A DNA stretch of 64,000 nucleotides. It comes from Neoarius graeffei (lineage: Eukaryota; Chordata; Actinopteri; Siluriformes; Ariidae). The notes beneath the pieces are model-generated. The model was not told the origin of the DNA, searched no databases, and saw only the letters and a program-made list of their open reading frames with translations. Both the position numbers and the translations under genes were made by a program. Location: assembly GCF_027579695.1 (NCBI RefSeq), contig NC_083579.1, positions 71,471,371-71,535,370 on the forward strand, in the 5' to 3' direction. This document shows positions 36,601 to 45,600 of this stretch, piece after piece (positions within the stretch are counted from its first letter, which is position 1; every line of letters begins with the position of its first letter).

Positions 36601-39600
36601 GTCGAATGCCTTCTCCAACTCCACAAAGCACATGTGGACTGGTTGGGCAAACTCCCATGAACCCTCGAGCACCCTATGAAGGGTATAGAGCTGGTCCAGT
36701 GTTCCGCGGCCAGGACGAAAACCGCATTGTTCCTCCTGGATCCGAGGTTCGACTATTGGTCGAATTCTCCTCTCCAGTACCCTGGAGTAAACCTTCCCCG
36801 GGAGGCTGAGAAGTGTGATTCCCCTATAATTGGAGCACACTCTCCAGTCCCCTTTCTTAAAAAGAGGGACCACCAGCCCAGTCTGCCACTCCAGAGGCAC
36901 TGTCCCCGACCGCCACGCGATGTTGCAGAGGCGTGTCAACCAAGACAGCCCCACAACATCCAGAGACTTGAGATACTAAGGGCGGATCTCATCCACCCCC
37001 GGTGCCTTGCCACCGAGGAGCTTGCAAACCACCTCAGTGACTTCGGCTTGGGTAATGGACAAGTCCACCTCTGAGTCATCAGCCTCAGTCTCCTCAATGG
37101 AAGACATGATGGTGGGATTGAGGAGATCCTCAAAGTATTCCTTCCACCTCCCGACAATGTCCCCAGTCGAGGTCAACAGCTCCCCACCCGCACTGTAAAC
37201 AGTGTTGGCAGAGTACTGCTTCCCCCTCCTGAGGCGCCGGACGGTTTGCCAGAATTTCTTCGAGGCCAACCGATAGTCCTTCTCCATGGCCTCCCCGAAC
37301 TCCTCCCAGTTCCGAGTTTTTGCCTCCGCAACTGCCTAAGCTGCAGCACACCTGGCCTGCCGATACCCGTCAGCTGCCTCAGGAGTCCCGGAGGTCAACA
37401 TGGCCCAATAGGACTCCTTCTTCAGCTTGACGGCATCCCTTACTTCTGGTGTCCACCACCGGGTTCGGGGATTGCCGCCATGACAGGCACTGGAGACCTT
37501 GCGGCCACAGCTCCGAACAGCTGCGTCCACAATGGAGGTAGAGAACATGGTCCACTCATACTCAATGTCCCCCGCCTCCCTCGGAAGCTGGGAAAAGCTC
37601 TCCTGGAGGTGGGAGTTAAAGACCTCCTCAACAGAGTGCTCGGCCAGACGTTCCCAGCAGACCCTCACCATACGTTTGGGCCTGCCAGGTCTGTCCGGCT
37701 TCCTCCTCCGCCAGCAGATCCAACTCACCACCAGGTGGTGATCAGTTGACAGCTCAGCCTCTCTCTTCACCCGAGTGTCCAAGACATAGGGCCGGAGATC
37801 AAATGAAACGACAACAAAGTCTATCATCGACCTCCGACCTAAGGTGTCCTGGTGCCACGTGCACTTATGGACACCCCTATGCTCGAACATGGTGTTTGTT
37901 ATGGACAAACTGTGACTAGCACAGAAGTCCAATAACAAAACACCACTTAGGTTCAGATTGCGGAGGCCGTTCCTCCCAACCACGCCCCTCCAGGTGTCAC
38001 TGTCGTCGCCCACGTGAGCATTGAAGTCCCCCAGTAGCACAATGGAGTCCCCAGTCTGAGCACCCCTCAGTACCTCTCCCAGGGACTCCAAGAAGGCCGG
38101 ATACTCTATACTGCTATTCGGCCTGTAGGCACAAACAACAGCAAGAGCCCTCTCCCCAATCCGAAGGCACAGAGAGGCGACCCTCTCGTTCACTGGGGTA
38201 AACTCCAACACATGGCGGCTGAGCTGGGGAGCTATAAGCAAGCCCACACCAGCCCGCCGCTGCTCACCATGGGCGACTCCAGAGAAGTGGAGAGTCCAGC
38301 CCCTCTCGAGGAGCTGGGTTCCAGAGCCCAAGCTGTGCGTGGAGGTGAGCCCGACTAGCTCTAGCCGGTACCTCTCAACCTCCCGCACAAGCTCAGGCTC
38401 TTTCCCCCCCAGCGAAGTGACATTCCATGTCCCAACAGCTAGCCGCTGTGTCCGGGGATCAGGTCGTTGAGGCCCCTGCCTTCGACTGCCACCCAATCCA
38501 CACTGCACCAGTCCCCTACTGCTACCTCTGTGGGTGGTGAACCCACAGGAGGTCGGACCCACGTCACCTCTTCGGGCTAAGCCCGGCCGGGCCCCATGGG
38601 CAAAGGCCCGGCCACCAAGCGCTCGCATATGAGCCCCAACCCCAGGCCTGGCTCCAGGGTGGAGCCCCGGCTGTGCCATACCGGGCGACGTCACGGTCCT
38701 CGATGGTTTCTCCATAAGGGTTTTGGTGAACTGCTCTTGGTCTGGCCTGTCACCTAGGACCTGTCTGCCTTGGGAAACCCTGACAGGGGCATAATGCCCC
38801 CAACAACATAGCTCCTAGGATCATTCAAGTACACAAACCCCTCCACCACAATAAGGTGGCAGTTCTAGGAGGGGGCTTTCAGACATGTTTATGCTTATTA
38901 CAGAGGGAAAGTGCGTTCCACTGAGCTCTAGCGCCAGGCCATTTCCGGGAAATAAGAGTTTGGGTCATGGCGACAGCGTGTGTATGTCAGCCTTGGTTTG
39001 GAGGTTTCAGTTTCGAAAACTGTAAGAGTAGAATAATATAAAGTACAGACACCATCCATCCATCCATCCATCCATCCATCTTCTACCGCTTATCCAGATT
39101 CGGGTTGCGGGGGTAACAGCCTAAGCAGAGCAGCTCAGACTTCCCTCTCCCCGGCCACCTCCACCAGCTCTTCCAGGGGAATACCGAGGTGTTCCCAGGC
39201 CAGCCGAGAGATGCAATCTCTCCAGCGTGTCCTGGGTCTGCCCCGGGGTCTCCTCCCGGTGGGGCATGCCCAGAAAACCTCCCTTGGGAGGCGTCCAGGG
39301 GGCATCCTAATGTAACAGATGTTGCGTTGTGTTGTTCACCAGTCTTTTTATTCTAAAGAAATGAGACAAATACACTGCTGAGGACGGGCTGCAAACGTCC
39401 AGTGGCATTGGCGCTTACATTTCCAAAACGAACTGAGAGGCCAGCGCCTCGTTCCCATAACCATCCGCGCTCTTAAAGGACCAGCGCAGAATTCCCCCAC
39501 CACCACACACAATGGCAAGTGGAAAAAAAAAAAAAAAAAAAACCGTTACACTAACAAGGTGCCCGAACCACCTCAACTGACTCCTTTCGATGTGGAGGAG

Positions 39601-42600
39601 CAGCGGTTCTACTCTGAGTCTCTCCCAAATGACCAAGCTTCTCACCCTGTCTCTAAGGGAGAGCCCAGCCACCCTGCGGAGAAAGCTCATTTCTACCGTT
39701 TGTATCTGCGATCTCATTCTTTCGGTCACTACCCATAGCTCATGACCATAGGTGACAGTGGGAACATAGATGGACCAGTAAATTGAGAGCTTTGCCTTTT
39801 GGCTCAGCTCTCTCTTTACCACAACAGACCGGTTTAGCATCCGCATCACTGCTGACGCTGCCTCGATCCATCTGTCCAACTCCCACTCCCCCTTACCCTC
39901 ACTCATGAACAAAACCCCGAGATACTTAAACTCCTTCACTTTAGGTAGCAACTCCCCCCTGACCTGGAGTAGGCACTCCACCCGTTTCCGGCTGAGCGCC
40001 ATGGCCACGGACTTGGAGGTGCTGATCCTCATCCCAGCCGCTTCGCACTCGGCTGCAAACCGTCCCAGCGCATGCTGTAAGTCACAGATTGATGAAGCCA
40101 ACAGGACCACATCATCCGCAAAAAGCAGAGACGTGATCCTGCTGCCACCAAACCAGACACCCTCCGCCCCTTGGCTGTGCCTCGAAATTCTGTCCATAAA
40201 AGTTATGAACAGAACCGGAGACAAGTACAGATACTTGGTATATTTTACTTTTGTGATTTTTTTAAATTGTTCATTTTTGGATTATGCTTCATTTTTGTGG
40301 CTACTGCCTCATAGAGCAAATATATATATATATATATGCTACATTTACTGTATGGACATGGTATCAGAAAACAATTTTATTTATAAGCAGTAGCCACATG
40401 GACCTATAGGGTACTTTTTTTTTTTTTTTGTGATATCTTCCTTCATATTCACCATAAGTGCTACCTGGCGAGGTTTGTTTTGCCTGGCAACACTTGTTAT
40501 AATTTGATCTGTAGTGTGCATATGTACCTTTCAGAAACATGACTCTGTAAGTGATTACATTGACTCCTATATCAGTGGCGAAGCATTACTATTAGAGCTG
40601 GGACTTGAGCTCAGCCGAAACGTAGCCAGACACCAAAAAAGCAACAGGGCAAAGGATTTTGCAAGGGATTAGCGGCAGGCTGCCAGGTCACTCCATTGTG
40701 TGTAGCTGTCAATGTTGATTTTAAAAGTAACTAAGTAAATTACATCAGGAAATGAATACTTAATTCTGAGTGAAAAATACTGTAGTGAGCATGCAGCATG
40801 GAAGAAGAGTCTGGAGACAGAAATCTTAGTTTCTCGGTCATTAGCCTGTGCTACTTGCTCTCAATAGCACTGGCTTGACCGCTTTATTAGCATTTGCTAA
40901 CACTACTGATGAACGACTCCACAGTTAAGCTCGAGTTGGCCTTCGAGAGGGCCAAGGGCGATACATTTTTGGTCCTTCCCACTGTAAAGCAAAATCTGAT
41001 TGGTTAATTCATCTGTCACTTCCTACATACACTGCCATGGCCTTCTGTCCCAGCAATGAAGTCCTAACCAGTGAGTGAGCAACTCTAAACTCTTCTCAGC
41101 CTGGAGACAACAAACAAAACAATCTCATTGGATAACTCGATTTTAATGTTTTCAGGACAGTAGCCTTTTCATTTCTGAAGCAAATTTGATAGAAAATGAG
41201 GCCAAATTATAAGAGAATAATTATAATGAAATTATGAAAGAATGAAAGAAATTAAATATAACATTTGAGATGCTGATATGTTTGAGCCTTCTTTGTAGGA
41301 CTAGAAGGCCCTGACGGTTCCCCTCTGTCCTGTATATTATTACAACACTACTAGAACTAGTGAGATTCTGTTATGCTTTGTCAGTAAAGAGTTGAACAGG
41401 AGGAGTTGTGCTGTCTCATCTTATCTCATTATCTGTAGCTGCTTTATCCTGTTCTACAGGGTCGCAGGCAAGCTGGAGCCTATCCCAGCTGACTACGGGC
41501 GAAAGGCGGGGTACACCCTGGACAAGTCGCCAGGTCATCACAGGGCTGACACATAGACACAGACAACCATTCACACTCACATTCACACCTACGCTTAATT
41601 TAGAGTCACCAGTTAACCTAACCTGCATGTCTTTGGACTGTGGGGGAAACCGGAGCACCCGGAGGAAACCCACGCGGACATGGGGAGAACATGCAAACTC
41701 CGCACAGAAAGACCCTCGTCGGCCATGGGGCTCGAACCCGGACCTTCTTGCTGTGAGGCGACAGCGCTAACCACTACACCACCGTGCCACCCCGAATGCC
41801 ATCATACTTTTCTAATCCTCTGTCCTTACACTTTCCCATGGTGGAAAACACACATTTGTCTCTTTTTGTCTCTGATTGTTGTAAAACACTGACACTGGAG
41901 TCTTGTGCCATTATTATGTAAATATCTCCTCACAGAAAACTTCACTGTATCATCTCATTCATCTCATTATCTCTAGCCGCTTTATCCTTCTACAGGGTCG
42001 CAGACAAGCTGGAGCCTATCCCAGCTGACTACGGGCGAAAGGCGGGGTACACCCTGGACAAGTCGCCAGGTCATCACAGGGCTGACACATAGACACAGAC
42101 AACCATTCACACTCACATTCACACCTACGGTCAATTTAGAGTCACCAGTTAACCTAACCTGCATGTCTTTGGACTGTGGGGGAAACCGGAGCACCCGGAG
42201 GAAACCCACGCGGACACGGGGAGAACATGCAAACTCCGCACAGAAAGGCCCTCGCCAGCCACAGGGCTCGAACCCGGACCTTCTTGCTGTGAGGCGACCG
42301 CGCTAACCACTACACCACCGTGCCACCCCGAATGCCATCATACTTTTCTAATCCTCTGTCCTTACACTTTCCCATGGTGGAAAACACACATTTGTCTCTT
42401 TTTGTCTCTGATTGTTGTAAAACACTGACACTGGAGTCTTGTGCCATTATTATGTAAATATCTCCTCACAGAAAACTTCACTGTATCATCTCATTCATCT
42501 CATTATCTCTAGCCGCTTTATCCTTCTACAGGGTCGCAGACAAGCTGGAGCCTATCCCAGCTGACTACGGGCGAAAGGCGGGGTACACCCTGGACAAGTC

Positions 42601-45600
42601 GCCAGGTCATCACAGGGCTGACACATAGACACAGACAACCATTCACACTCACATTCACACCTACGGTCAATTTAGAGTCACCAGTTAACCTAACCTGCAT
42701 GTCTTTGGACTGTGGGGGAAACCGGAGCACCCGGAGGAAACCCACGCGGACACGGGGAGAACATGCAAACTCCGCACAGAAAGGCCCTCGCCAGCCACAG
42801 GGCTCGAACCCGGACCTTCTTGCTGTGAGGCGACCGCGCTAACCACTACACCACCGTGCCACCCCGAATGCCATCATACTTTTCTAATCCTCTGTCCTTA
42901 CACTTTCCCATGGTGGAAAACACACATTTGTCTCTTTTTGTCTCTGATTGTTGTAAAACACTGACACTGGAGTCTTGTGCCATTATTATGTAAATATCTC
43001 CTCACAGAAACTTCACTGTATCAAATATTACAAATCTTTCATTGTGAAATAACAGTAATTTTTTAATCCATGCTCTAGTCTGAGATTTAATCCATTACTA
43101 GTCTGAGATCATATGGAGCCTCCAACATACATGTCCCTGTCAATGAGCTGTTACTATAGAAACAATAACCTGTTCGAGTGAGTGCATTAATATAAACCTG
43201 GAATTTGTCTTGTGGCCAGAGCTGCTGTCAGAGCTGCTGTTATAGCTAATTACTGAATACCTTCTGACCAATCAGAACAGAGAATTCAGTAGTAGTGATC
43301 ATTTGTAAAGAACGTGAAAATGTCACCACACTAATGGCATGAGCACGAAGATCATCATTAGTAATCAGAAAGTTTTAGACTGAAGAAACTTAGACCTTTC
43401 CCTGAAATACTGCAGTTGTAATAAAGTTGTTCGTCAACTGTGGACATTTAAACAAAGCCTTTTAATTAACATATAAGAAAGTCTTGCGTAAAGTTAGGAC
43501 CTTTTTGTATATAAGGCCCTTGGTTACATTTACGTTACAGGCATTTAGCCAGGCTTGTAGTACTCGAGTCTGACTCGTGCCCTAATTTTAAGGACTCGTG
43601 ACTCGACTTGGACTTGAGTACTGATGACTTGGACTTGGACTCGGACTCGTGCATTAACTGCAATTGGACTCATAAATTGGAGACGAGGACTCTGATTTTT
43701 TCTTTATTTTTTGTAACATGCCATAACAATTTGGCATAAGATATTTATATGTACTTTAATTTTTGTACTAATTTCGTGCAAGAGTGTCACACCTGTGCAC
43801 TTTGGTGCGTGCATCAGATAGACTCTCGGGCACGATCCGGACAGCGCGCATACCAAGCGAATTCTCGCGCACGTGCTGTAAACGATTCACACCTGCACAG
43901 GATTAAGGCGCAATCAGCGTGGCAATATAAAAACTGTGAAAACGTACTTACTTTGCGAAGCATTGAGTTGCATTGCTGACACATTACTAAGCCTTATTTC
44001 CTTGTTTGTTTTCCTGATCCCTGATTTCCTGTTTCTCGTCTTTGATTCTGCCGAGTCTAAGATGGCCTGTTTGTGCCTCACTCGACCAATAGAGATCTTG
44101 CAGTCACGTGACCGGAAAGTACACAACCGCCATCTTGTCGGTCAAAAACACCGCTGAATACTGCTGCACTCGTGTACAGAATGGATCAATTTCAACCGAT
44201 GGACTACACGGTTCATTTTTCTAATGAACAGATAACTAGATATATGTCTAAAATAAACGATCTACAGATTAGTGACCCTTATGGCTTACCGGATGAAGTT
44301 TTCACGACCGGATTTTGAACTGCCAGCGGAATACCCGGACGTGTATAATTACCTCATTAACTTTCCCTCGCTGTTCAGTGGTGAAGCACTGCGTGCTTAT
44401 AAATCTCTGGACAGTTATCTTTACAGAAATTCAGGATTTGTCAGCGACTCAGATGTGGCATCTTGTAAACAAGAATCCTCATTGGATGGGTAAGTCACTT
44501 AAGTATTGAGTATAGCACTGACCAGCCGATTATAGAATAGAATAAGGTAATTCCAGCTGTAATTCCAAATCGTCCGTCTTGTTTACATGGATCTGGTGTT
44601 GGAGAGGTAGAGGCTTGGCAGTGGAGGTTTGAGTGGCTGTTTTCTGAGCTTAGTCAACAGGCCGGCTCTGCCTGCAGCCTCGCTTTTGCTTCTGCTCCCG
44701 GCGCCGCCTCCTTCGCTTTGCTTCCGATAACAATCCACGGAGACCCCGCTGGTCTCGCTATCTCGTCCGGAATGTTGTGCATGCGATGGAAATCGCTACA
44801 AACCGTCATTTTCTGCTGGAAACCAATGTCCAGTAAGTCCATACGGTTGTAGTGGATATTGAAGTCCGGTACAGACGAACAACACGCAAAAATACACACA
44901 AAAAACATAAAAAACGTGCACAGGTAGGGAGAGCTTGTAGCCGCAGCCGTTGTAGTAGAATTGTATATAGTAGGGTTTTCCAGAAGAAAAGGTAGAAGTA
45001 AAAGCAGAAGTAGAAATAGAAGGTGGAATATGGCGTTTGACCGACAAGATGGCGTCTGTCACAGTCTGGATCGGCTGTGACGTCACATGCAAGTGCTCCA
45101 TTGCCTGTTTCATTGTTTTACGATTTTGCCTGCCGTTCTGGATTGTTTACGTGTTTTCTCTTGTATTAATAAACACACCTTCTGCACTTACATCCATCTC
45201 CCAACCATCTCTGACAGAATACTTCACACTCCCTGACAAAGAGAAGCACATTCACCTGTTCATACGGCATGTTCAGGAACAAAGTAATGTTAATGGCGCT
45301 GAAACAGCCACCGTCAAATGGTGCGGTTGGAGTCTTGGTCTTGGACTCAAGTCGGATCAATAGTAGACTCGACTCAACTAGAAAATTTTTTTAATGACTC
45401 AGTCTTGACTCAGACTTGAACACTGGGGACTCAAGACTGGACTTGGACTTGAGGTTTAGTGACTCGACTACAACACTGCATTTAGGAGATGCTCTTATCC
45501 AGAGCAAAGTACAACAAGACCTTGACATACCCACAGCGGGCAACCGAGGGAACAGTTAGGGGTGAGGTGCCTTGCTCAAGGGCCATACTTCAGCCATTCC

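Noticed and set aside
37246..37749. 167-codon plus-strand frame in the LINE
   Set aside because: Shadow of the endonuclease frame on the minus strand.
45037..45363. 108-codon frame at the right of the hAT-like element
   Set aside because: No domain found. It runs into the GACTCG-rich terminal repeat and is likely chance.
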